Assembly: GCA_902591185.1 (NCBI GenBank)
Contig: CACIZU010000004.1
Coordinates: forward strand, 1-64,000
From: an uncultured Pelagibacteraceae bacterium
Lineage (GTDB): Bacteria; Pseudomonadota; Alphaproteobacteria; Pelagibacterales; Pelagibacteraceae
DNA length: 64,000 bases
Reading direction: 5' to 3'
Shown: piece after piece, positions 1 through 9,454 of the stretch
How the letters are laid out: every line of letters starts with the position of its first letter
How positions within the stretch are numbered: position 1 is the first letter of the stretch
Notes under the pieces: model-generated
What the model was told of the DNA's origin: nothing
The model's database searches: none
Seen by the model: only the letters and a program-made list of their open reading frames with translations
Program-made: the position numbers and the translations under genes

Positions 1-2300
1 TTGCCGCCAACGTAAATAATCTCTTGTCTATTTATTAAATTTGCACTTTGTGCCCAAGAATCATAGCCTTTCAAAGATCTCCAATAAGATTCTTGAGAAT
101 TATTAGTAAAGGAAGTGTTTGCACCAGGAGGACCTACAAGCAATAATTCAGAATGATAAAAGTCTCCTAAATAAACTTTATCACCATCACTATCAAGTCT
201 AGCTTCAGTTAAATTACAATCACCATCGTAATCAAAATAATCTTCTCCTCTTAAAAAATTTATTAGTCCAATTAAATCATCACTAGTTCCATCAGAAACC
301 CCAGCAGTACTAGCACATCTTCTGGTTTCAGTAGGAAGTCCTGTATCACTATGGTAATCCATAACTTCAAAATTAAAAATTCTTAAAGTTTCTGCTATAT
401 CGCTAGCATTAGATTCTACAAAATTATTATAGTCGGTTTTATAATCGGTATTAGGAATTATAGACCAAATTTTTCTATCATCTGGATCAGGCAATACATC
501 TTTAGCTTCCCAATTATCTGGATCGCTAATAATCAAATTTCCACTAGCATCAATACTAGTTCTAATTAATGCTCCACGCCATGCTTGTTTAGATTTATGT
601 TTAAACGATGATTGATATACAGCTGAAGTAGTTTCATTGTAACTTGGTGGAATTGATGGAGCAGTGAACGCAAAATTATCAGCAATTAATTGTGTAATTT
701 TAGCTCTTAATTGAGTTTTAAGAGAGTTAGGTGTGTTTGCAATAATTACATCGTCGGTTCCACCTGCTACAGCAAATTCTTCAAAATCAGCTAGGCCACT
801 TGCACTAATACCTCCACCGTATGCAATAGCATGAGTTTTAATATCGTGTGCGAGATTTAAATTTGAAATAATATTTTTAGCATTAGAAATATTGTCAGTA
901 AAAGCTCCATCACCAATAACAATGACGTGTGAGTTTTGACAATCAAGATTAGGGTCAATTGGAGACAGTGAGCTATGTAAATAATATTGTGAAGCTAGAT
1001 CAGCAAATGATTTAGAATATGTAGCCCATCCATTTGCAACTATGGTTGGTGCTACACTTTCAATTTTACCAGCTCCTTGCCTGTGAACTCGTACCTTTAA
1101 ACAATTTTTGTTATGACATGGTACAGCAGTTCCGTTTGTAATATGTCCATTCCAGCCAGTAAAACTTGCACCTGACTCAGACCAAACTCCAAACCCAAAG
1201 TCAACATGAGAAGTTAAACCAGAGTCAGTTACAATTGCTTGAATCGCTTCGACGGCACCAGTCATTCTTGTTTTATTTTGTCCGCCACCAAGTTCTTTTA
1301 TATACTGCATACTAAAGTCCATCACATGCATTGAATGTTTGCAGCAACCTCTGCTCACAAAATGAATTCTATTATTGGTGGTATCGATGTCAATTCCATA
1401 AGGATAATCAACGTTAATTCTATTTGGAGACACTGTTGAAGCTATATTGCCACTATAACCAGCATTTGCTTTTACTTTGCTGCTTACAGACGTTTTTGCA
1501 GTATTTAAAGTGTATTTATAAAATTCATCATTATAGTCAGGCATATAAATAACTCTATCGCTTCCAGGTTTAAAAATAAATCCATGAGATGTACTAGTAC
1601 CCGAAGTGGTTATATTGCTACTTCTTGATGTGTTTGGGCATGAGCTACCCTGAATTTGATATTTTTTTAATTTACCACCTCTATGTAAATATAAATTTGA
1701 ACCAGATGAGTCTATAGCTAATGATTTTGCATTTTTACCATCATTTTTTAAATTTCCACTATAAGTACAGCTAATAGATGAAGGTGTTGCGCTAGATAAG
1801 TCGTAAACTAACATCTCATTACCTAATGCATATAAAATATTATTTTTTATGTCCATTGATTTAGGATTGTCTATTGAAGCTGACCAATCACAGTTTGATG
1901 AAGTTAAATCAATTCTAAAAAGCACATCTTTGCTGTGATCGATTACATATAATTTATTATTATGAATTCTAAGTTCTTTAATATCTCCCATTAAACAACT
2001 ACCTGATGCTACAAAAGACCATGAGTCATCCACTTCCATAGGATCATAAGCAACTTTTACAATTGATGATGACATGCCAACGTAAGAAGAGCTATCAGTG
2101 CTGTCTACAGCTACAGCTTGAGGTCTAACTATACCCCCAGTAGAAATACTGGTGGTCATACTTCCTGATTTATCAAGTAGTATTAAAACATTAGCAGGAA
2201 TATCGTTTGAGCCTGTCCCAGGAGGTAAACCCTTACTGAATACATAATTCTGAAAAGTTAAAAATAAAAAAACAACTTTTATTAAAAATAAAATCCTCAC
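1..2300 (-). CDS. pilY1: PilY1-like type IV pilus tip/adhesin protein with N-terminal vWA domain (partial, runs off window start)
   Basis: Minus-strand reading from a GTG at 2298-2300 gives a signal-like N-terminus (M)RILFLIKVVFLFLTFQNYVFSKGLPPGTGSND, then VLILLDKSGSM (MIDAS DxSxS); in the same frame DCQNSHVIVIGDGAFTDN; C-terminal GDFYHSELLLVGPPG / QEIIYVGG resembles the PilY1 propeller. Absent from the ORF track because it is truncated. Confidence 0.75.
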   Translation of the reverse strand, partial: MRILFLIKVVFLFLTFQNYVFSKGLPPGTGSNDIPANVLILLDKSGSMTTSISTGGIVRPQAVAVDSTDSSSYVGMSSSIVKVAYDPMEVDDSWSFVASGSCLMGDIKELRIHNNKLYVIDHSKDVLFRIDLTSSNCDWSASIDNPKSMDIKNNILYALGNEMLVYDLSSATPSSISCTYSGNLKNDGKNAKSLAIDSSGSNLYLHRGGKLKKYQIQGSSCPNTSRSSNITTSGTSTSHGFIFKPGSDRVIYMPDYNDEFYKYTLNTAKTSVSSKVKANAGYSGNIASTVSPNRINVDYPYGIDIDTTNNRIHFVSRGCCKHSMHVMDFSMQYIKELGGGQNKTRMTGAVEAIQAIVTDSGLTSHVDFGFGVWSESGASFTGWNGHITNGTAVPCHNKNCLKVRVHRQGAGKIESVAPTIVANGWATYSKSFADLASQYYLHSSLSPIDPNLDCQNSHVIVIGDGAFTDNISNAKNIISNLNLAHDIKTHAIAYGGGISASGLADFEEFAVAGGTDDVIIANTPNSLKTQLRAKITQLIADNFAFTAPSIPPSYNETTSAVYQSSFKHKSKQAWRGALIRTSIDASGNLIISDPDNWEAKDVLPDPDDRKIWSIIPNTDYKTDYNNFVESNASDIAETLRIFNFEVMDYHSDTGLPTETRRCASTAGVSDGTSDDLIGLINFLRGEDYFDYDGDCNLTEARLDSDGDKVYLGDFYHSELLLVGPPGANTSFTNNSQESYWRSLKGYDSWAQSANLINRQEIIYVGG

Positions 2301-2307
2301 AATCAAT

Positions 2308-2850
2308 CTATCCCTTAATTTCACCTTTCTCAATCATCGCATTTATAATTTTCATTTTATTTTTATATTTCTCGTTTGTTATGAAAAGCTCTTCATCAAT
2401 TATATTAAATTGATTTCTCATTCTTTTATAAATGACCAATCTGTTATTTTGTTTCCATGAATTAAAATAGTTATAGATTTTAGGATTTTGACCAGTATCA
2501 AAGTCACCATAAGTTTGTTTGACATAATTCATTAGCAATAATTTATTTGAAGTTGTATTATTTTTGTCGTTGTTAACTAGAATTTGAATTGTAGCTAACT
2601 CATTTTCTATAAAAGTATAACTTATATATATTTTTTCACCTAAATTTTCATTAGGGCAAATATCTAATGATTGAATAAAATATTTTTGTAAAATTGAATC
2701 ATCATCTTCATCGATATCTACAAAATTATTAATTTTTTGAATATTTTCACCAAGGTCAATTCTAAAATTACATTCTGCGCTTGCTATTTTCATAAAGCTT
2801 AAAGCAAAAAATGAGATTAAAATTATTATTTTGTAAATTTTTTTAATCAT
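2308..2850 (-). CDS. Secreted protein of unknown function in minor pilin operon
   Basis: ORF with N-terminal signal peptide (…ALSFMKIASAE), tightly packed between pilY1-like and pilX-like genes. Confidence 0.6.
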   Translation of the reverse strand: MIKKIYKIIILISFFALSFMKIASAECNFRIDLGENIQKINNFVDIDEDDDSILQKYFIQSLDICPNENLGEKIYISYTFIENELATIQILVNNDKNNTTSNKLLLMNYVKQTYGDFDTGQNPKIYNYFNSWKQNNRLVIYKRMRNQFNIIDEELFITNEKYKNKMKIINAMIEKGEIKG

Positions 2851-3503
2851 TATGATAATGGTAGTATAACAACACTCTCTAGGGTAACAACAGTTTGGTT
2901 GGTTGAACCAGGCTCTGGATTGTAGATACCGCAGCCATATATTCTAAAAGCCATACCATCTTTACCTGATCCCACACCACCACTACTTCTTTTAGAACTG
3001 CTACCAGCACCTCTAAAATTTGCCTCACCTAGTCTTGTAACAAAATATTCATAAAAAAAATCATCTAGAAAATCTTGATCTACAGTAGTTGTTGGAATAC
3101 CTGAATTTGCTATAAAATCTCCAAAATTCCAGCTTTCTGCAACGGTTACCTTAAGGTCAACAGGTAGATCATTAAAACTATTTCTACAAATTTCACCATT
3201 AGTATTAGGTGTCATAAGGCCATTGAAATTAGCTGCATCGTTTACTGGTAGATTTGCTGCACTAATATTTCTAGCATGTGTTGCTGTATCCCATGGACCT
3301 TGATATTGATTTGTTAAATATCTCTCGCCCTCTAATAAAGCCATTTCAGCCGCATAAAATGTCTGTTGATTAACATCAACTAAATTATTACTTTTATGAT
3401 CTTCGGATGTGATCAAAATTAAAGCGCCTCCCATTAAAGACATTGCTAGCAATAAGACTAGAGATAAAATTAATGCAAAACCTTTTTCTTTTATATTTTT
3501 CAT
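2850..3503 (-). CDS. pilX: PilX-like minor pilin assembly protein
   Basis: KGFALILSLVLLLAMSLMGGALI N-terminal helix and AAEMALLEGERYL typical of PilX; gene context. Confidence 0.7.
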   Translation of the reverse strand: MKNIKEKGFALILSLVLLLAMSLMGGALILITSEDHKSNNLVDVNQQTFYAAEMALLEGERYLTNQYQGPWDTATHARNISAANLPVNDAANFNGLMTPNTNGEICRNSFNDLPVDLKVTVAESWNFGDFIANSGIPTTTVDQDFLDDFFYEYFVTRLGEANFRGAGSSSKRSSGGVGSGKDGMAFRIYGCGIYNPEPGSTNQTVVTLESVVILPLS

Positions 3504-4309
3504 TCTAATCCAATATTTCTAGTGTTAACTGACATCACAAATGTTTCTCTTAAAAAAAGATCATTTATCACCTCTTCAGTATCGCTTTCAATATCTATAA
3601 TGGTTCGAGGGGTTCCATCCGCTCTATTTACATTATTATAAAAATTTTTAACTGATCTGGTTATCATTGCGATTTCTACCGCTCTAATATCAAATATTCT
3701 CATATTATTTACGTTTACATTAGTTGGAGGAGGGTCAATTGCTACTCCATCTCCATCTTTAGGTATAAAGATTAAATCTTCTACGTAATCCGTAATTAAT
3801 TGTTCAGTATAAGAGCCTTCAGTATTGGTTACCCAAGCTCCACCATCCCATTGTTCTTTTTGTTTAAACATTGCATTAGTTGGAATAAGATTTCCTTCTG
3901 GATCAGTAATTTCAGAGTCTTTACAAAAATAAGTAATTCTATATCTTTCATAAACTTCATCACCACCAGCGTCATAAGAAACATCTCCATATACAATGCT
4001 TATATGATCACAATCAGAAGCAACTCCAGCATTAGCATCACCTCTGCCCAATGAGATTCTTATTGGTTCATCCGCATTTGTTATATTGTCTTCAAAATAT
4101 TTAAACCCTGCTTGCCTAACATCTCTCATAATCATTCCCATTATATTTCTTCCAGATTGAGAAGCTTTTGCTTTATCTGTAACTTGAGTATAAGAATTAT
4201 TTATAGCTGAATATGAAGCAAACATTGCAGCCATAATTATCACTGAAATAACTATACCTATTAAAATTTCAATTAATGTAACTCCTGAATTATTTGTTAA
4301 TTTTTTCAC
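3500..4309 (-). CDS. pilW: PilW-like minor pilin
   Basis: Type III-like prepilin N-terminus NSGVTLIEILIGIVISVIIMAAMF; ARQAGF-like segment (DVRQAGFKYF); context. Confidence 0.75.
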   Translation of the reverse strand: MKKLTNNSGVTLIEILIGIVISVIIMAAMFASYSAINNSYTQVTDKAKASQSGRNIMGMIMRDVRQAGFKYFEDNITNADEPIRISLGRGDANAGVASDCDHISIVYGDVSYDAGGDEVYERYRITYFCKDSEITDPEGNLIPTNAMFKQKEQWDGGAWVTNTEGSYTEQLITDYVEDLIFIPKDGDGVAIDPPPTNVNVNNMRIFDIRAVEIAMITRSVKNFYNNVNRADGTPRTIIDIESDTEEVINDLFLRETFVMSVNTRNIGLE

Positions 4310-4851
4310 TAATGTACTCTGAAGTATAAATTCTTTCTTTTATTACCAATTAAAATTTCTAATTTTCCAAAATATAATTTATCATAAATATCATTATTTA
4401 TATTTGTACACTCAGCAGCGTCTCTACAAATTGTATATGTACTTAACGTCTTAGTATCTGCTGGATTGTTACATTTAATACGTCTTTGTGAAAATCTATT
4501 ATTCCATTTATTTACAACATTTTCTTCAGCTGTAGCGGCCGCTACAATTCCAGGTCCATCATTGCAACCAGCCATTTCCCAATAAACACCACTAGGATTT
4601 CTATCATCAATAATTGCATCGTATAATTTTGTATTATCTCTTTCTGAAGATTTATACGCTAATAGATCTTCTAAAATTGTATCAGTTAAATAGTTAATTT
4701 TTGTTCTTTCTCCAGATACATCAATAGATCTAACGGAATATGTAACCATTTGGAATATTGCTATAAAACCAATGCCTATAATGGCCGTAGCAACTAAGGC
4801 CTCTAAAAGTGTTGTTCCTTTTTGCTTAATTGTAACTATTGTCTTATCCAT
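4309..4851 (-). CDS. pilV: PilV-like minor pilin
   Basis: KGTTLLEALVATAIIGIGFIAIFQM prepilin N-terminus; context. Confidence 0.7.
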   Translation of the reverse strand: MDKTIVTIKQKGTTLLEALVATAIIGIGFIAIFQMVTYSVRSIDVSGERTKINYLTDTILEDLLAYKSSERDNTKLYDAIIDDRNPSGVYWEMAGCNDGPGIVAAATAEENVVNKWNNRFSQRRIKCNNPADTKTLSTYTICRDAAECTNINNDIYDKLYFGKLEILIGNKRKNLYFRVH

Positions 4852-5468
4852 TCGTCTGATGAAGTATACTTAAATTTACTAACATTGCCAAATCTGGACC
4901 AAACCATCATATAAGCTGGCATTTCAGGCTCAGTATCACAGTCATTCTCTGAATTGCAAACAATTAAATAATTTACAATGTTATTTGTTTCATTAGTTTC
5001 AAGAGGATTTAAATTATTGTCAGTAATATCACCCTCAACTAAATAATTGTCAGCGTTTTTAGAAAAACAAACTGCGCTATCATTTGCAAAATGAACAAAA
5101 ATATCATTTATGGTAAAGGTGCTTACAACCTCGTCCCAATAAGTAGGGTCGTTAATTTCGCAAGTTAAATCGTTTCCTGCATTTACCAAAGTATTAATAG
5201 AACTTTTATTTTTACCCCTACCTTGAATTGATAAACCTTGATTTTGAGGTATAATTAATAATTGTGTAAATGGATATACGCCTCTTTGAGTTTGAGTATT
5301 TAATCTTGTTATTAATCCAGCTATTTGATCGTTAGCCTTACGTACTTTTCTATCTGCGCTCCAATTTAAAAAACTTGGAATACCAGCTGCTGCAATAACT
5401 CCTATAATTGCTACTACAACTAGTAATTCTAATAATGTAAATCCTTTAGTGTTCTGATTTCGCATCAC
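4836..5468 (-). CDS. fimT: FimT/GspH-like pseudopilin
   Basis: KGFTLLELLVVVAIIGVIAAAGIPSF prepilin N-terminus; context. Confidence 0.7.
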   Translation of the reverse strand: MMRNQNTKGFTLLELLVVVAIIGVIAAAGIPSFLNWSADRKVRKANDQIAGLITRLNTQTQRGVYPFTQLLIIPQNQGLSIQGRGKNKSSINTLVNAGNDLTCEINDPTYWDEVVSTFTINDIFVHFANDSAVCFSKNADNYLVEGDITDNNLNPLETNETNNIVNYLIVCNSENDCDTEPEMPAYMMVWSRFGNVSKFKYTSSDEWIRQ

Positions 5469-6462
5469 CTGGATTTATTTTTCCACTTTGCACTAATGCT
5501 TCCATAGATTTATCCATTGTAATCATTCCGTCTTTAACAGAAGTTTGCATTACACTTGGTATTTGGTGTATTTTGGCTTCACGAATTAAATTTTGAACTG
5601 GTGGAGTGCATTTCATAATTTCAAAAGCAGCACATCTACCTTGGCCATCTTTTGTTTTTAACAATCTTTGCGTAACTACCATTTTTAAAGATGTAGAAAT
5701 TTGAGCACGGATTTGTTCTTGTTGGTCTGGAGGGAAAACATCAATAATTCTATTAATTGTTGCTGGGGCTCCACTAGTATGCAAAGTACCAAAAACTAAA
5801 TGTCCAGTCTCTGCAGCTGTTAATGCCAAACTTACAGTCTCAAGGTCTCTCAACTCTCCAACCAAAATAACATCAGGGTCTTCTCTTAGAGCGGCTCTTA
5901 AAGCATTAGCAAAAGTTTGAGTTTGTTTACCAACTTCTCTATGAGAAATTATACTTTTGTCATCTTTATGAATAAATTCAACAGGATCTTCAACAGTTAG
6001 GATGTTATGTGTTTTAGTTTTATTTATTTCATTTACAATTGCAGCAAGAGTTGTTGATTTACCTGATCCAGTTGGACCTGTAACCAGAACCAATCCTTTA
6101 TGAAAGTCTACGATATCATATAAAGCAGGTGGCAAATTAAAATCTTCCATATTAGGAATTTTACTTTCTACTCTTCTTAATACTGCTGCTGGACCATTAA
6201 TTGTTTTATAAAAATTTGCTCTAAACCTTAATCCACTTAACATAACTGCTGAATCTAGTTCATGAGTTTTTTCAAATTTTTCTAATTCAACTTCATTACA
6301 ATTCATAGAAAGTAAATCCTTAAGATCTTGTGCAGATACTGGCACATCATTAACTTTTATAATTTCGCCGGTTTGTCTATAGGCCATGGGAGAACCTGAT
6401 CTAAGGTGGAAATCTGAAATTTTATGATTATTTTTTGCTAGCTCTTCTAATTTTTCAAACAT
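5446..6462 (-). CDS. pilT: PilT-type twitching motility ATPase
   Basis: Walker A GPTGSGKSTTLAAIV, AALREDPDVILVGELRD, GHLVFGTLHT. The track ORF extends to 6495; the internal Met (MFEKLEELAKNN) at ~6462 is the likelier start. Confidence 0.9.
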   Translation of the reverse strand: MFEKLEELAKNNHKISDFHLRSGSPMAYRQTGEIIKVNDVPVSAQDLKDLLSMNCNEVELEKFEKTHELDSAVMLSGLRFRANFYKTINGPAAVLRRVESKIPNMEDFNLPPALYDIVDFHKGLVLVTGPTGSGKSTTLAAIVNEINKTKTHNILTVEDPVEFIHKDDKSIISHREVGKQTQTFANALRAALREDPDVILVGELRDLETVSLALTAAETGHLVFGTLHTSGAPATINRIIDVFPPDQQEQIRAQISTSLKMVVTQRLLKTKDGQGRCAAFEIMKCTPPVQNLIREAKIHQIPSVMQTSVKDGMITMDKSMEALVQSGKINPGDAKSEH

Positions 6463-6628
6463 AAGATTAATTATATATACTTTGATAGCAAACAACTCTA
6501 GTTAAAACACTAATTTTAAGTATTTTATTTTTGTTCATTAAAGTTTTGTTTATCCTTTAACTGACGCCCAATATGACAACATTTTTTAGTGCAGAAAGAA
6601 AAAATTCGTGTAAAAGTTGTTATTCAAA

Positions 6629-8332
6629 ATGAAAAATTTCATATCTAATTTGTTCAAAAAAAAACAAAATAATACAGATGAGGCGAAGCCATCTAAAAAA
6701 TCTAAATCAGGCATTAAAGGTTTATTAGAAAAATATTTTAAAAAACGCCTTGGGAACAAAGCAAAAGGTGAGGATGTTGTTGGTGTAGAATTAAGTGGCG
6801 GCGAAATAAGATTGGCACAAATTAGCCAAGCTGGTTCAGGAAAATGGAACTTGAATAATTTTTACGTTCATCCAATAACTGGTTTGCCTGAAGATGGTAG
6901 CATAACTGAATATCCAGATCTTGTTTCAGAGCAACTCAAAATAGCAGTAGAAAAAGCAAAAGTTACTACCACCAATGCAGCAGTAGCTATTCCCGTAACT
7001 TCAGCGATAATTAGAGTAGTGACAAGTCCATTAATGACAGATGAAGAGTTAAAGGTTGCGATTGAATCTGATTCTTTATGGGAAAATTTAGTTCAATTAA
7101 CTGATAATTTGTCAGATTATTCAATATTCCATCAAGTTGTTAATAGGAATGAAACTGCAAACACTATGGATATACTGTTTGTTGCATCAAAATTATCTGA
7201 TGTGAATGCATATACCACAATTATTGAAAAAGGGGGGCTTAACCCAGTAATTATTGATGTCAAATGTTTTTCATTAAAATCAGCAGTTGATCAAATAAAT
7301 CAAATCTCGTCAGGTGTTGGTGAAGAAAATTTAACAGTCTTGCTAGAGTTTGGTTTAGATGAAAATTATGTGATGATACTTTATGATAATAATCCAATAA
7401 TCACAGACATTTTTATTCGAGGTCAAGATAGAGATATATTAATGAATTCAGATAACGCTGAAGATATAGAAGCGTTAGTTCGAAGATATTTAAATCAAGT
7501 AAAACAAGCAATTCAAGATTTTGAGACCAAGTATGAAAAAAGAGTAAGAAATATTAGAATTATTTCTAATTTGGATAAAATTGAAAATTATCTAGAAAGC
7601 TTTAGAAAAAATTTAGTTAATACAGGATTTGTCCTGTTTGATCCTATTAAAGATTTAAATGTTCAAGCTCAATTAAAAGAAAAAGTTGAACAAACTAACA
7701 GATCTTATTTTACTTCAGTTATTGGATTAGCTTTTAGAAAGTTGGATGTGTTTGGATATTATAAATTTGTAACGGCAGTTAAAAACATTAATTTACTTCC
7801 AAATCGAGACAATGTTATTTCTGAAAAGAAAGCTAAATTTTTTTCTAATTTTGCTTTCAAGGGAGTTATTGGTCTGGTCACTTTAATTTATTTGGTATTA
7901 TTCTCACTCTCATTTTGGCAAATAATAGATTTGAATAAAAAAATTACCAACTATGAGAAAATTGTTAAAGAACATAAGGATATTGAAGAAGAAAAGAAAA
8001 AATACAAAAAAGAACTAGGTAAGATGACCACATCATTAAAACTTAGTAAGTCAATTAAATCTAATAAAGTAATAAGTTTTAAAATTTTGTCTCAAATTGC
8101 CTCATCTGTACCAAGAGGCATAAGATTTGATTCTTTAGAATATGATGGTAATAAAAAATTGATAATAGAAGGATCATCGTCCAATGATCAAAATATCTTA
8201 AAATTAATAAGAAACTTAAATGGAAAAAAGACAATTAAACAAGCCACTCTTGCGACTATGACTTCTGTCGAATCAATAGATGCTAAAAATCTAAAGGGCT
8301 TCAAGATAATTTGTAGATTGGAAGTAAAATAA
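6629..8332 (+). CDS. Fused PilM-PilN type IV pilus assembly protein
   Basis: N-terminal ~370 aa PilM-like (GVELSGGEIRLAQI, AVAIPVTSAIIRVV, actin-like fold), then NINLLPNR (7784-7807) and a TM plus coiled-coil typical of PilN, one uninterrupted ORF. ATG at 6629 preferred over track TTG at 6617. Confidence 0.8.
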   Translation: MKNFISNLFKKKQNNTDEAKPSKKSKSGIKGLLEKYFKKRLGNKAKGEDVVGVELSGGEIRLAQISQAGSGKWNLNNFYVHPITGLPEDGSITEYPDLVSEQLKIAVEKAKVTTTNAAVAIPVTSAIIRVVTSPLMTDEELKVAIESDSLWENLVQLTDNLSDYSIFHQVVNRNETANTMDILFVASKLSDVNAYTTIIEKGGLNPVIIDVKCFSLKSAVDQINQISSGVGEENLTVLLEFGLDENYVMILYDNNPIITDIFIRGQDRDILMNSDNAEDIEALVRRYLNQVKQAIQDFETKYEKRVRNIRIISNLDKIENYLESFRKNLVNTGFVLFDPIKDLNVQAQLKEKVEQTNRSYFTSVIGLAFRKLDVFGYYKFVTAVKNINLLPNRDNVISEKKAKFFSNFAFKGVIGLVTLIYLVLFSLSFWQIIDLNKKITNYEKIVKEHKDIEEEKKKYKKELGKMTTSLKLSKSIKSNKVISFKILSQIASSVPRGIRFDSLEYDGNKKLIIEGSSSNDQNILKLIRNLNGKKTIKQATLATMTSVESIDAKNLKGFKIICRLEVK

Positions 8333-8334
8333 TT

Positions 8335-9000
8335 ATGGATTTAAATAACATTAACATAGGCGATATTAAAGAAAAGTTTTTAAAGCTTGATAGAAAAACT
8401 TTAATTAAATATGGAATTGGTATTGGTTCATTAATTTTATTTTTAATAATTTATCTTGCAGTCTTAAAGCCAATTGTGGACAAGAAAAAAGTAATTCTAA
8501 AGGATCAAATTCTTAAATTGAAAGAAACAAAAACATTTAAAAAAGAAATAAAAAAACTAAAGAAAAAAATAAAGAAAATAACCCCTGAATATAAAAACAA
8601 TTCAAGTTTATTTCATTCTAAAGCAGAGGTAGAAGATTTATATGATAGTTTAAGTATATTTGCGACTAACTATAATTTACTAATTACAAAAATTGAAAAA
8701 AAATCACCAATTTTAATCTCAGGTGGACAAAAAGTAAAAAAAAAGAAAAAGAAAAAGAAAAAAAAGAAAAAGAAAAAGAAATCAGTAAAAGCAACAAAAG
8801 CATCTTATTATGAGATACCAGTTACTTATGAGATTAAGGGAAATTTTTTAGATTTTATTAAGTTTAAAAGGGCTATTGCAAAATCAAAAAAAATGTTAAA
8901 CTTTGATGAGGAGTTAATCAAAGTTGAAAATAAAGAAGGCGGCAAAGTAATTGCTACCGGACAATTAACTATAGTAGGTTTACCAGATGAATTTAATTAA
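8335..9000 (+). CDS. pilO: PilO-like type IV pilus assembly protein with polylysine insert
   Basis: N-terminal TM, coiled-coil, alpha/beta C-terminal half; position between PilN and PilP; 15 consecutive Lys codons. Confidence 0.7.
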   Translation: MDLNNINIGDIKEKFLKLDRKTLIKYGIGIGSLILFLIIYLAVLKPIVDKKKVILKDQILKLKETKTFKKEIKKLKKKIKKITPEYKNNSSLFHSKAEVEDLYDSLSIFATNYNLLITKIEKKSPILISGGQKVKKKKKKKKKKKKKKKSVKATKASYYEIPVTYEIKGNFLDFIKFKRAIAKSKKMLNFDEELIKVENKEGGKVIATGQLTIVGLPDEFN

Positions 9001-9454
9001 TCTTATAATTGTAATTATAATTTCAATTTTGATGAGCACATGGTCAGTTGCAGATAATCATGAAAAGGAAAAAGAATTGATTGAAAAAGCAAAAGAAATT
9101 ACAGAAAAAATTGACTCATTAAATGAAGAGATGCCATTGAACGATCCCTTCGCAGGAGAAAGCTCAAGTAATAACAAAAATGTTCATTCCCAAAACTCTG
9201 TGTCCGAAGAGGTAGCGAAAGATGTAATGAGCTTATACAATTTTAAACTCGTAGGTTTAATATCTGGTAAAGATTATAGTTACATTTCATTGATTAATTC
9301 TGATGGAGATCCTTATTCTTTAACTATTGGTCAATATTTAGGAAAAATAAAATTAGTTGATTTGAGATTAACAGAAGCAATTTTTGAAAAAGACGATAAG
9401 AAATATATTATTATTGATTTTAATAATCAGATAAGAGAGGCAGATGAATATTAA
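8987..9454 (+). CDS. pilP: PilP-like pilus assembly lipoprotein/periplasmic protein
   Basis: Signal peptide, DPFAGE, then LVGLISGKDYSYISLINSDGDPYSLTIGQYLG; position PilO-PilP-PilQ. Confidence 0.7.
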   Translation: MNLINLIIVIIISILMSTWSVADNHEKEKELIEKAKEITEKIDSLNEEMPLNDPFAGESSSNNKNVHSQNSVSEEVAKDVMSLYNFKLVGLISGKDYSYISLINSDGDPYSLTIGQYLGKIKLVDLRLTEAIFEKDDKKYIIIDFNNQIREADEY

